Below, piece by piece: positions 1 to 5,345 of a DNA stretch of 8,979 nucleotides. The notes under the pieces are model-generated. The model was not told the origin of the DNA. It did not search any database and saw only the letters and a list, made by a program, of their open reading frames with translations. The number at the start of each line of letters is the position of its first letter. The stretch's first letter is position 1. A program made the position numbers and the translations under genes. The stretch spans positions 1 through 8,979 of the forward strand of contig CALBSY010000455.1 in assembly GCA_937967725.1 (NCBI GenBank), read 5' to 3'. This DNA is from an uncultured Alphaproteobacteria bacterium (GTDB lineage Bacteria; Pseudomonadota; Alphaproteobacteria; Caulobacterales; Aquidulcibacteraceae).

Positions 1-1094
1 TTGAGCAACTCAGCGGGCTTGAGGGTCATCGCGCGGATCAGCGTGGCGAGTCCGACGTCGCCTTTGTGATGCAGCGTCAGCGCCGCCGCGAGCAACGTTT
101 CGAGGCCTACCGCCCCGAACGCGGCCTCTTCGAACGGCAAACGCTTATCTTCGGCGGGCAGCGGATCGTGCCCAGAGACGATGACGTCAATCAAGCCATC
201 GCCGATGGCTTGCGCGAGGGCTAGGCGGTCCTCCTCGCTGCGCAGCGGCGGCGAAAGCTTGGCGAACGTGCGGTAGCCGTCGACATCGTTCTCGTTGAGC
301 ACGAGATGATGCACGTTGACGCTGGCGACGGCGTTGACGCCGCGATCCTTGGCGCGCTTGAGCGCGGGCAGCGTTTGCGCCGATGACAGCATGTCGAGCA
401 GCAGGCGCCCGCCTGTGAGTTCGGCCAACGCCAAATCGCGTTCGGCCATGATGGCTTCCGCGGCTGCGGGAATCCCCGGCAAGCCGAGGCGGGCGGCGAG
501 ATCGCCTTCGTGCATCACGCCGCCCTCGGCGAGGAACGGATCTTCCGGGCGATGCGCGACAAGCGCGCCGAATGCGGTGGCGTAGGAGAGCGCGCGGCGC
601 AGGACCCGGCTGTCGACAATCGGCTTATCGCCATTGGTGAACAGCACCGCGCCGGCTTCGGCCATCAGGCCGATTTCGGTCATCAGTTCGCCGTCGAGAT
701 GTTTGGTCAGCGCGGCGGCAGGCAGGATGCGCACGCCGCCCGAACGGTCGACGCCGCGGCGCAGCACGAAATCGACCAAGCTCTGATCGTCGATCACCGG
801 CGTGGTGTTCGGCATCATCACCATGGTGGTGACGCCGCCCGCCGCCGCAGCACGGCCGGCGGATTTGAAGGTTTCCTTATGCTCGGCGCCCGGCTCGCCG
901 ATGACGACGCGCATGTCGATGAGGCCCGGCGCGACGTGGGCGCCGCCGGCGTCGATGATCTCCGCCCCGTCCGGAACGGATGTGATGTTTCCGATATCCA
1001 GTATTTTGTCGGTGAACAGCACAGCGCCGTCCTCGACCTTGCTGTTGGCTGGGTCGATCAGCTTGGCGTTGGTGATCAGCGTGGGTTTGGTCAT
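1..1094 (-). CDS. pyrC: PyrC, dihydroorotase-like protein with degenerate active site (3' end outside window)
   Basis: The visible 364 codons encode an amidohydrolase-fold protein of the alphaproteobacterial PyrC type; the reading frame is open at the left edge, so the C-terminus is missing. Family landmarks are GLID at 57-60, EPGAEHKET at 67-75, NTTPVID at 96-102, HHLVLNEND at 262-270 and GLETLL at 330-335. The catalytic residues are largely gone. The HxH metal pair after GLID reads R62-V63-V64, the substrate arginine before EPG is G66, the SDDG metal loop is TNGD (153-156), the HxST segment has no histidine (around 232-238), and TDHAPH reads SGHDPL (307-312), losing the catalytic Asp. H181 and H309 remain. 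In Pseudomonas a similarly inactive PyrC' is needed for aspartate transcarbamoylase assembly, and I infer the same role here. The ATG at 1094 lies 4 nt after the stop of the small gene upstream, implying coupled translation. An active dihydroorotase should be encoded elsewhere. Confidence 0.93.
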   Translation of the reverse strand, partial: MTKPTLITNAKLIDPANSKVEDGAVLFTDKILDIGNITSVPDGAEIIDAGGAHVAPGLIDMRVVIGEPGAEHKETFKSAGRAAAAGGVTTMVMMPNTTPVIDDQSLVDFVLRRGVDRSGGVRILPAAALTKHLDGELMTEIGLMAEAGAVLFTNGDKPIVDSRVLRRALSYATAFGALVAHRPEDPFLAEGGVMHEGDLAARLGLPGIPAAAEAIMAERDLALAELTGGRLLLDMLSSAQTLPALKRAKDRGVNAVASVNVHHLVLNENDVDGYRTFAKLSPPLRSEEDRLALAQAIGDGLIDVIVSGHDPLPAEDKRLPFEEAAFGAVGLETLLAAALTLHHKGDVGLATLIRAMTLKPAELL

Positions 1095-1098
1095 GCGC

Positions 1099-1248
1099 TC
1101 AGCGTTTCTTCATCGCGACGTTGAGCGTGGTGGAGAAGGCGATGGCGATGATGAACGGCACCCAGATCGGCAGCGTGCCCAGCCCTGGCGTTTCGAGCGC
1201 GGCGGCGAGGTGATCGTCGACACACCACCAGAGCAGAAACATCCACAT
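1099..1248 (-). CDS. 49-aa membrane miniprotein between pyrB and pyrC
   Basis: A 49-codon frame fills the space between pyrB and pyrC. Its ATG shares one base with the pyrB stop (TGATG), and its own TGA ends 4 nt before the pyrC ATG. A GAGGAG Shine-Dalgarno sequence, lying inside the last pyrB codons, sits 8 nt before the ATG. The product starts MWMFLLWWCV, has an acidic stretch at D11-D12, and carries a hydrophobic helix at about residues 27-45 (IWVPFIIAIAF and following) ending in a basic MKKR tail. This fits a single-pass, or N-terminally embedded, inner-membrane miniprotein with one cysteine (C9). I do not recognise the family. A second ATG at codon 3 (1242) is an alternative start. The exact fit between two operon genes plus the good ribosome-binding site argue that it is translated; its role is unknown. 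Confidence 0.66.
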   Translation of the reverse strand: MWMFLLWWCVDDHLAAALETPGLGTLPIWVPFIIAIAFSTTLNVAMKKR

Positions 1249-2240
1249 CAGCGGAGCTCCTCGTTGGCGCCGTTTTCGGCCAGAGCTTCGAGCACGGCCA
1301 TGCGTACGGCCACGCCCATGCGCACCTGCGCTTCGATCAGCGACACATCGGGATTGTCGGCGACGCTCGAGTCGATCTCGACGCCGCGGTTCATCGGACC
1401 GGGATGCATGACGAGCGCGCCGGGTTTGGCCAGCTTCAACTTGTCTTCGTCAAGTCCATAGAACCAGAAGAACTCGCGCGCCGAGGGGAAGTAGCCGCCT
1501 GTCATGCGCTCGCGCTGCACGCGCAACATCATGATGACGTCGGCGCCTTTGAGGCCCTGGCGCATGTCGTGGAACACTTTCGCGCCCCAGCGTTCGGCGC
1601 CGGGGGGCATCAGCGTGGGCGGGCCGATCAGACGCACTTGCGCGCCGAGCAAGGTCAGCAACGCGACGTTCGAACGCGCGACGCGCGAATGCATGACGTC
1701 GCCGCAGATGGCGATGGCAAGGCCTTCGATCTGGCCGAGCCGGCCGCGAATGGTGAAAGCGTCCAGCAGCGCCTGGGTCGGATGTTCGTGCTTGCCGTCG
1801 CCGGCGTTGATCACGGCGCAATCGACTTTGCGCGCGAGCAGTTCGGCGGCGCCGGACGAGCCGTGGCGCACCACGAGCAAGTCGGGGCGCATGGCGTTGA
1901 GCGTCGCGGCGGTGTCGATCAGCGTTTCGCCCTTGGCGACGCTGGAGGACTTCACCGACATGTTGACGACATCGGCGCCCATGCGCTTGCCGGCGATTTC
2001 GAAACTCGATTGGATTCTTGTGGACTTCTCGAAAAACAGATTGATCAGCGTCCGCCCGCGCAGCGTGTCGAGCTTCTTGATTTTCTTTTCCAACAGCGGC
2101 GCGAAGGCTTCTGCACGGTCGAGCAAATTTTCGGCCTCGAAACGATCGAGATCGGCTATGGCCAACAGGTGCTTGTGACGGAAACGGGCTGGGCTCGAAC
2201 GCGCTTCGCTTTTCTTCACGCCAGACGGTCGCTCAGCCAT
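1248..2240 (-). CDS. pyrB: PyrB, aspartate transcarbamoylase catalytic subunit
   Basis: This 330-aa protein belongs to the aspartate/ornithine carbamoyltransferase family. It joins carbamoyl phosphate and L-aspartate to make N-carbamoyl-aspartate, the committed step of pyrimidine synthesis in the cytoplasm. Visible motifs are HLLAIADL (24-31), the carbamoyl-phosphate loop FFEKSTRI (69-76), the mobile-loop segment SSVAKGET (99-106, K103), VVRH with R125, HPTQ (153-156), the aspartate-site segment MMLRVQRER with R240, and HPGP (279-282). Length is normal for the alphaproteobacterial form. One oddity is that the usual STRT reads STRI: Thr, which touches the carbamoyl phosphate in E. coli ATCase (T55), is Ile76 through an ATC codon. 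The ATG at 2240 has no Shine-Dalgarno site but has a -10-like TAACAA 6 nt upstream, suggesting a leaderless message. It heads the pyrB-miniprotein-pyrC operon. No pyrI is visible, consistent with assembly with the inactive PyrC. Confidence 0.97.
   Translation of the reverse strand: MAERPSGVKKSEARSSPARFRHKHLLAIADLDRFEAENLLDRAEAFAPLLEKKIKKLDTLRGRTLINLFFEKSTRIQSSFEIAGKRMGADVVNMSVKSSSVAKGETLIDTAATLNAMRPDLLVVRHGSSGAAELLARKVDCAVINAGDGKHEHPTQALLDAFTIRGRLGQIEGLAIAICGDVMHSRVARSNVALLTLLGAQVRLIGPPTLMPPGAERWGAKVFHDMRQGLKGADVIMMLRVQRERMTGGYFPSAREFFWFYGLDEDKLKLAKPGALVMHPGPMNRGVEIDSSVADNPDVSLIEAQVRMGVAVRMAVLEALAENGANEELR
1257..1262 (-). promoter_or_regulatory. Shine-Dalgarno site of the pyrB-pyrC miniprotein gene
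   Basis: GAGGAG on the minus strand encodes two Glu codons at the end of pyrB and lies 8 nt before the ATG at 1248. It is the main sequence evidence that the 49-codon frame is translated. Confidence 0.6.
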
Positions 2241-2246
2241 GTGCGC

Positions 2247-2276
2247 TTGTTAGACGTCATGGCCGCTTCGCCGCAA
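2247..2276 (-). promoter_or_regulatory. Candidate leaderless promoter of pyrB
   Basis: On the minus strand TTGCGG (2276-2271) is followed by an 18-nt spacer, TAACAA (2252-2247), 6 nt and the pyrB ATG. No purine-rich ribosome site is present. Transcription would start at or next to the ATG. This is pattern reading only; gatC has the same -35 hexamer in a similar layout. Confidence 0.4.
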
Positions 2277-2316
2277 GCAGGGCGGAAGGAAGGCGTGGAT
2301 AATCGTTTCAGCCGTA

Positions 2317-2345
2317 TTGGCGCCGCGGACTCGGTATTGTACTGG
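2317..2345 (+). promoter_or_regulatory. Weak candidate promoter for the 82-aa protein gene
   Basis: TTGGCG, a 17-nt spacer and TACTGG would give a 5' leader of about 45 nt carrying the GAGGAG ribosome site. The -10 match is poor. It lies in the 156-nt divergent region between pyrB and the small gene, where I see no other clear feature. Confidence 0.25.
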
Positions 2346-2396
2346 TTTTGTTCCAATAGTGGGACAGGGCGGGTTGATAACGATGAGGAGAGCGCC

Positions 2397-2645
2397 ATGC
2401 GGAAAGCGCATCCCAAGCATGAAGACGCCCCCTTGCGGCCGGTGGGCCTGGCGTTGGCGGCTGTGGTGGCGGGACTGAGCGCGGGCAAAGCCGCGCCAGC
2501 GGAGGCGCGCGCGTACGCGCCGCTTGAGCCGGCCGAACAAGGCAAGAGCTACATGGCCGATCCCACCAACCATCCTGGTTTCGAGGAAGACCCCGACATG
2601 GTCGTCGGCCGCAGCGAACCGGTCGCGCCGTTCAGCAAGCGCTAG
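2397..2645 (+). CDS. Small exported protein of unknown function, 82 aa
   Basis: The ATG at 2397 is preceded by a strong GAGGAG site (2385-2390) at 6-nt spacing, which supports this start over the much longer frame running in from upstream. Residues 1-17 are polar and basic, residues 18-30 (LALAAVVAGLSAG) form a hydrophobic core, and ARA at 37-39 is a plausible signal peptidase I site. The mature part would be about 43 residues, rich in Pro, Glu and Asp (APLEPAEQGK, NHPGFEEDPDMVVGR), with no cysteine. An uncleaved single-pass anchor is an alternative. I do not recognise a family. The gene diverges from pyrB and converges on the AEC transporter gene; the two TAG stops overlap in one CTAG (2642-2645), leaving no room for a terminator between them. 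Confidence 0.62.
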   Translation: MRKAHPKHEDAPLRPVGLALAAVVAGLSAGKAAPAEARAYAPLEPAEQGKSYMADPTNHPGFEEDPDMVVGRSEPVAPFSKR

Positions 2646-3559
2646 TGCAGCGCCAGGCCGATGGCGATCGGCATGGTGATGAAGGAAAGGATCGTGGTCG
2701 CGGTGATGATGGCGGCCATGAGCTGCGCATCGCCGCCCATTTCGCGCGCCAGGGTGTAGCCGGCTGCGGCGGTGGGTGTGGCGCCAAGACCAGCGGCGAC
2801 AGCGGCGCCCAACGGACCGGCGCCGGCGAGCGTCGCCGCGCCCCAGAGAAGTGCGGGCATCACCGCAAGCTTGAGCGCCGACGACACCGCGACTTGAGGG
2901 CCGGCGGCGCGCAACGCTCGGAAGTCGAGCCCGGCGCCGACACAGATCAACGCAACCGGCATAGCTGCGCCGCCCAGGAGATCGAGCGCGCGCGTGAGCG
3001 GGCCAAGATCGCGCAGACCGGCGGCGTTCGCGGCGAGGCCTGCCGCGCATCCAAGAATGAGCGGATTGGCGACGATTTGGTCGACGATGGCGCGCCATGA
3101 GGTGGCGCGGCTCGCGCCCCAGCGCGCCAGCACCATTACACACACGACATTGATCGTGAGAACGAGCGGGCCGAAGGCGAGGCCAACCAGATCGAGCCCG
3201 GCCTGCCCGTACAAAGGGAGCGCCGCGGCCAGCAGCACGAAGCCGTTCCAGCGGACGGCGCCTTGGAACACGCTGGTGAAGGCGGGGCCGTCGGCGCGGA
3301 AAACGAGACGCATGGAAAGCGCGACAAGTATGGCGATGGCGACGCCGCCAAGAATGCCGATCAAGAACGGGTCCGCGCCCGGGCCGGCGAACTTGGCGCG
3401 CGAGATGAGCGCGAATAGGAACGCGGGATAGAGTACGAGATAGCCGCAGCGATTCACGGCGGCGAACGCTTCGGGCGTCGCCAGTCTGCCGGCGCGCGCC
3501 CCCCAGCCCAGCGCGATCAGTATGAAGACGGGGGCCAGGCCGGCGATGACGTCGTTCAT
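2642..3559 (-). CDS. AEC family transporter (auxin efflux carrier-like permease)
   Basis: The 305-aa product is almost wholly hydrophobic, with about ten membrane segments in two halves separated by a more polar stretch near the middle, as in the AEC (auxin efflux carrier / malonate transporter-like) family of usually 300-320 residues. The N-terminus MNDVIAGLAPVFILIALGWG is typical, followed by a Pro-containing helix (LYPAFLFALI). The C-terminal half contains PTAAAGYTLAREMGGD and ends with SFITMPIAI, both family-like. Bacterial members export or import small organic acids or amino acids; the substrate cannot be read from sequence. The ATG at 3559 overlaps the ruvX stop as ATGA, so the two are probably co-translated. 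The frame stays open upstream to 3823, but that part lies inside ruvX and is Arg-rich shadow, so I reject it. The stop overlaps that of the convergent 82-aa gene. Confidence 0.88.
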   Translation of the reverse strand: MNDVIAGLAPVFILIALGWGARAGRLATPEAFAAVNRCGYLVLYPAFLFALISRAKFAGPGADPFLIGILGGVAIAILVALSMRLVFRADGPAFTSVFQGAVRWNGFVLLAAALPLYGQAGLDLVGLAFGPLVLTINVVCVMVLARWGASRATSWRAIVDQIVANPLILGCAAGLAANAAGLRDLGPLTRALDLLGGAAMPVALICVGAGLDFRALRAAGPQVAVSSALKLAVMPALLWGAATLAGAGPLGAAVAAGLGATPTAAAGYTLAREMGGDAQLMAAIITATTILSFITMPIAIGLALH

Positions 3560-4029
3560 GCGCGTTCCTGCATGGCGTCGAGCGCGCCTTGCAGCATGTA
3601 GCTGGCGGCCACCTTGTCGACGACTTGGCCGCGGCGTTTGCGTGAAGCGTCGCCTGCGATCAGCGTTCGCGTTACGGCGGCGGTGGAGAGGCGCTCGTCC
3701 CAGAGCAACAGCGGGATGTCGCGCTGCGCCTGGAGATTGCGCGCGAAGGCGCGCGCGCTTTGCGCGGCCGGCCCGGAGGAGCCGTCCATGTTGAGCGGCA
3801 GGCCGATGACCAGCCCGGCGCACTGACGCGCATCGTAATACTTGAAGAGCGCCGCGGCGTCGGCGGCGAACTTGGCGCGCTGAATAGTGCCGAGCGGTGA
3901 AGCGATCAGGCGGGTGAGGTCGCTAATCGCGAGGCCAATGCGCTTCTCCCCCGGATCGACGCCGAGTATGGCCGCGTGCTGCGGCAGCGCGGCGGCGAAG
4001 CTGGGGAGATCGAGGATGGCCAAGCGCAC
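3556..4029 (-). CDS. ruvX: RuvX/YqgF family putative pre-16S rRNA nuclease (Holliday junction resolvase-like)
   Basis: The 157-aa product has the RNase H-like YqgF fold. Visible motifs are GVDPGEKRIGLAISD (23-37, acidic D25), GLPLNMDGS with the following AQSARAFA (76-96), WDERLSTAAV (110-119, E112) and DKVAASYMLQGALD (138-151, D138). These three acidic residues match the expected metal-binding set. The E. coli homologue processes the 5' end of pre-16S rRNA; the resolvase name is older. The start is GTG at 4029, supported by GGGAGA 4 nt upstream and by the absence of an in-frame ATG before the first motif. The N-terminal extension of about 20 residues before GVDPG is normal for alphaproteobacteria. 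Its 3' end overlaps the transporter gene. It diverges from the secreted protein gene across 71 nt and lies close to gatC, an arrangement I recall from other alphaproteobacteria. Confidence 0.95.
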   Translation of the reverse strand: MRLAILDLPSFAAALPQHAAILGVDPGEKRIGLAISDLTRLIASPLGTIQRAKFAADAAALFKYYDARQCAGLVIGLPLNMDGSSGPAAQSARAFARNLQAQRDIPLLLWDERLSTAAVTRTLIAGDASRKRRGQVVDKVAASYMLQGALDAMQERA

Positions 4030-4033
4030 GGTG

Positions 4034-4039
4034 TCTCCC
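4034..4039 (-). promoter_or_regulatory. Ribosome site supporting the ruvX GTG start
   Basis: GGGAGA on the minus strand ends 4 nt before the GTG at 4029. A TTGACG hexamer at 4060-4055 could be the -35 of the same gene, but no convincing -10 follows. Confidence 0.5.
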
Positions 4040-4100
4040 GCTTGCGCGTGTATTCGTCAACCGGCAACACTGGGCCAGCGAGGCGGAACGGGAGGTTCGC

Positions 4101-4553
4101 ATGAAGCAAGTTGTGGCTTTGGCGCTCGGATTGGCCGTTGCGACCGCGGCGGCGGCGCAGGACGAAGACGCGCCCGCTTACGATCTCCACTGCCGCGCGA
4201 CGCACGAGATTTCGTGCGATGCAGGCGAGTGTTCGAGCACGCCGGGGGAGTCAATCCATGTCGGCGTCAGCATCGTGAGCGCCTCCGGCGCCGGCAATAT
4301 TTGCACCTACACTTACTGCCGTGACTTTATGCTCGTGCCGATTCCCGGCGACACCGTGGGGGAAGCGGTCGAGCGCTGGACCGGCTTCACCCTCTCGACC
4401 AGCCGCGGCTCGACCGAGGAGCACATCGGGCGTCCGGTCATTGACTACCAATTGTCAATTTCTGAGGACCGCACCCGCTTTGTGCTTGGCGGCGCCAATG
4501 ATGGCGGCTTCGGCGGTTGGGCCGGGAGTTGTGCGCCGCGCCCGCAGGAGTGA
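4101..4553 (+). CDS. Secreted six-cysteine protein of unknown function, 150 aa
   Basis: A GGAGG site (4091-4095) lies 5 nt before the ATG. The first 19 residues form a clear Sec signal peptide (MKQVVALALGLAVATAAAA) with cleavage near A18-Q20. The mature part of about 130 residues has six cysteines (C31, C39, C44, C68, C73, C144), enough for three disulphides after export, and is rich in Ser, Thr and Gly. Its C-terminal half alternates polar and hydrophobic residues (DYQLSISEDRTRFVLGG), suggesting beta strands. I see no catalytic motif and no lipobox, so a soluble periplasmic or secreted protein is most likely. It diverges from ruvX and ends 37 nt before gatC, from which it appears to be transcribed separately. 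The family is not recognised; a divergent small lineage-restricted protein is the best description. Confidence 0.82.
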   Translation: MKQVVALALGLAVATAAAAQDEDAPAYDLHCRATHEISCDAGECSSTPGESIHVGVSIVSASGAGNICTYTYCRDFMLVPIPGDTVGEAVERWTGFTLSTSRGSTEEHIGRPVIDYQLSISEDRTRFVLGGANDGGFGGWAGSCAPRPQE

Positions 4554-4555
4554 AC

Positions 4556-4584
4556 TTGCGGCGCGGCCGTAGCGCTGGTAGCGC
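4556..4584 (+). promoter_or_regulatory. Candidate leaderless promoter of gatC
   Basis: TTGCGG, a 17-nt spacer, TAGCGC and 6 nt lead straight to the gatC ATG at 4591, with no Shine-Dalgarno site. The -10 lies in a tandem 9-nt direct repeat (GTAGCGCTG then GTAGCGCTC, 4569-4586), and each unit holds the palindrome AGCGCT. Pattern reading only. Confidence 0.4.
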
Positions 4585-4590
4585 TCGGCC

Positions 4591-4884
4591 ATGTCTTCGA
4601 TCGATGAAAAGACCGTGCGCAAGGTCGCCAAGCTGGCGCGGCTGGCGCTGCCAGAAGAGCGCGTCAAGCCGATGGCCGACGAACTCAACGGCATCATGAC
4701 CTGGATCGAACAGCTGAACGAAGTCGATATTGAGGGCGTCGAGCCGATGACAAGCGCGGTGGAGGGTTTGAGCCTGCCGATGCGCGACGACGCGGTGACG
4801 GATGGCGACGATCCTGAGCGCGTGCTGAAAAATGCGCCGAAGAGCGAAGACGGATTTTTCGTCGTGCCGAAGGTGGTGGAGTGA
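4591..4884 (+). CDS. gatC: GatC, Asp/Glu-tRNA amidotransferase subunit C
   Basis: This 97-aa protein has the GatC pattern: MSSIDEKTVRKVAKLARLAL at the N-terminus, a helix through EELNGI-like MADELNGIMTWIEQLNEVD (28-46), the conserved GVEPMTS (49-55), LPMRDD (62-67), and the closing VLKNAPKSEDGFFVVPKVV. GatC is the small belt-like subunit that wraps GatA and GatB in the GatCAB complex, which amidates Glu-tRNA(Gln) and/or Asp-tRNA(Asn) in the cytoplasm. Length is typical at 95-100 residues. The ATG is preceded by a promoter-like element and no ribosome site, so translation may be leaderless. The stop TGA overlaps the GTG of the next gene by four bases (GTGA). Confidence 0.97.
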   Translation: MSSIDEKTVRKVAKLARLALPEERVKPMADELNGIMTWIEQLNEVDIEGVEPMTSAVEGLSLPMRDDAVTDGDDPERVLKNAPKSEDGFFVVPKVVE

Positions 4885-5345
4885 GCTTCACCATCGCCAT
4901 TGAGTCGCCGTTGTCGGACGACGTGCGCGCGCTGGTCGAGGCGCTGAACGCGTTCACATATGAGCTGACGCCAGCCGAGTATCGCCATCACATGACGGTC
5001 GAGCAGATGGCGCAGGCCGATACGACCTTGTTCGTGGCGCGCGACGAGGGCGGCGCGGCGCTGGGTATGGGCGCGCTGCGGCGCCACCCTAACGGCGTGG
5101 GCGAAGTGAAGCGCATGTTTGTCACGCCCGAAGCGCAGGGGCGCGGCGTCGGCGGCGCGATCCTGGCGCGCATCGAGCAGCTCGCGCGCGAAGAGGGCCT
5201 GACGCGGCTGGTGCTGGAAACCGGCTCCAATTTCGACGCGGCGCGGCGCGTGTACGAACGCGGCGCGTTCACCGCGTGCGATCAGGTGCTCGATTATCCG
5301 CCGAGCGCGTGGACGGCTTTCTATGCAAAGGAACTCTCGGCTTGA
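4881..5345 (+). CDS. GNAT family N-acetyltransferase
   Basis: The 154-aa product is a single-domain GNAT enzyme. The acetyl-CoA pyrophosphate loop is visible as VKRMFVTPEAQGRGVGGAIL (77-94 region, Q86-G87-R88-G89-V90-G91), preceded by the strand LGMGALRRHPNG and followed by LVLETGSNFDAARRVYERGAF (110-130), the usual C-terminal helix. It should transfer an acetyl group from acetyl-CoA to an amine; the acceptor cannot be predicted. The start is GTG at 4881, overlapping the gatC stop, and the frame ends in a TTGA overlap with gatA, so it is locked into the gatC-gatA unit. That placement may mean only shared expression rather than a role in tRNA amidation. Base composition and codon use resemble its neighbours, so I see no sign of recent transfer. 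Confidence 0.93.
   Translation: MSFTIAIESPLSDDVRALVEALNAFTYELTPAEYRHHMTVEQMAQADTTLFVARDEGGAALGMGALRRHPNGVGEVKRMFVTPEAQGRGVGGAILARIEQLAREEGLTRLVLETGSNFDAARRVYERGAFTACDQVLDYPPSAWTAFYAKELSA
5327..5332 (+). promoter_or_regulatory. Ribosome site supporting the gatA TTG start
   Basis: AAAGGA lies inside the end of the GNAT gene, 9 nt before the TTG at 5342. It supports initiation at the TTG that overlaps the upstream stop. Confidence 0.5.

Noticed and set aside
510..1124. Plus-strand 204-codon frame antisense to pyrC
   Set aside because: Shadow of a real pyrC frame in GC-rich DNA; no ribosome site and biased composition.
1404..2396. Long plus-strand frame running into the 82-aa gene (total 413 codons)
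   Set aside because: This part lies antisense to pyrB, which has full ATCase motifs; its translation is His/Arg/Ala-rich shadow. Only the part from the ATG at 2397, with its own ribosome site, is kept.
2216..2545. Minus-strand 109-codon frame across the pyrB upstream region
   Set aside because: Overlaps the 82-aa gene antisense and runs out of frame into pyrB; no family-like sequence.
3560..3823. 88-residue N-terminal extension of the AEC transporter
   Set aside because: Lies within ruvX in another frame, Arg-rich and not membrane-like; the ATG at 3559 overlapping the ruvX stop gives the normal family N-terminus.
5276..5341. 22-residue N-terminal extension of GatA
   Set aside because: Lies within the GNAT gene; TTG at 5342 gives normal GatA length with a ribosome site.
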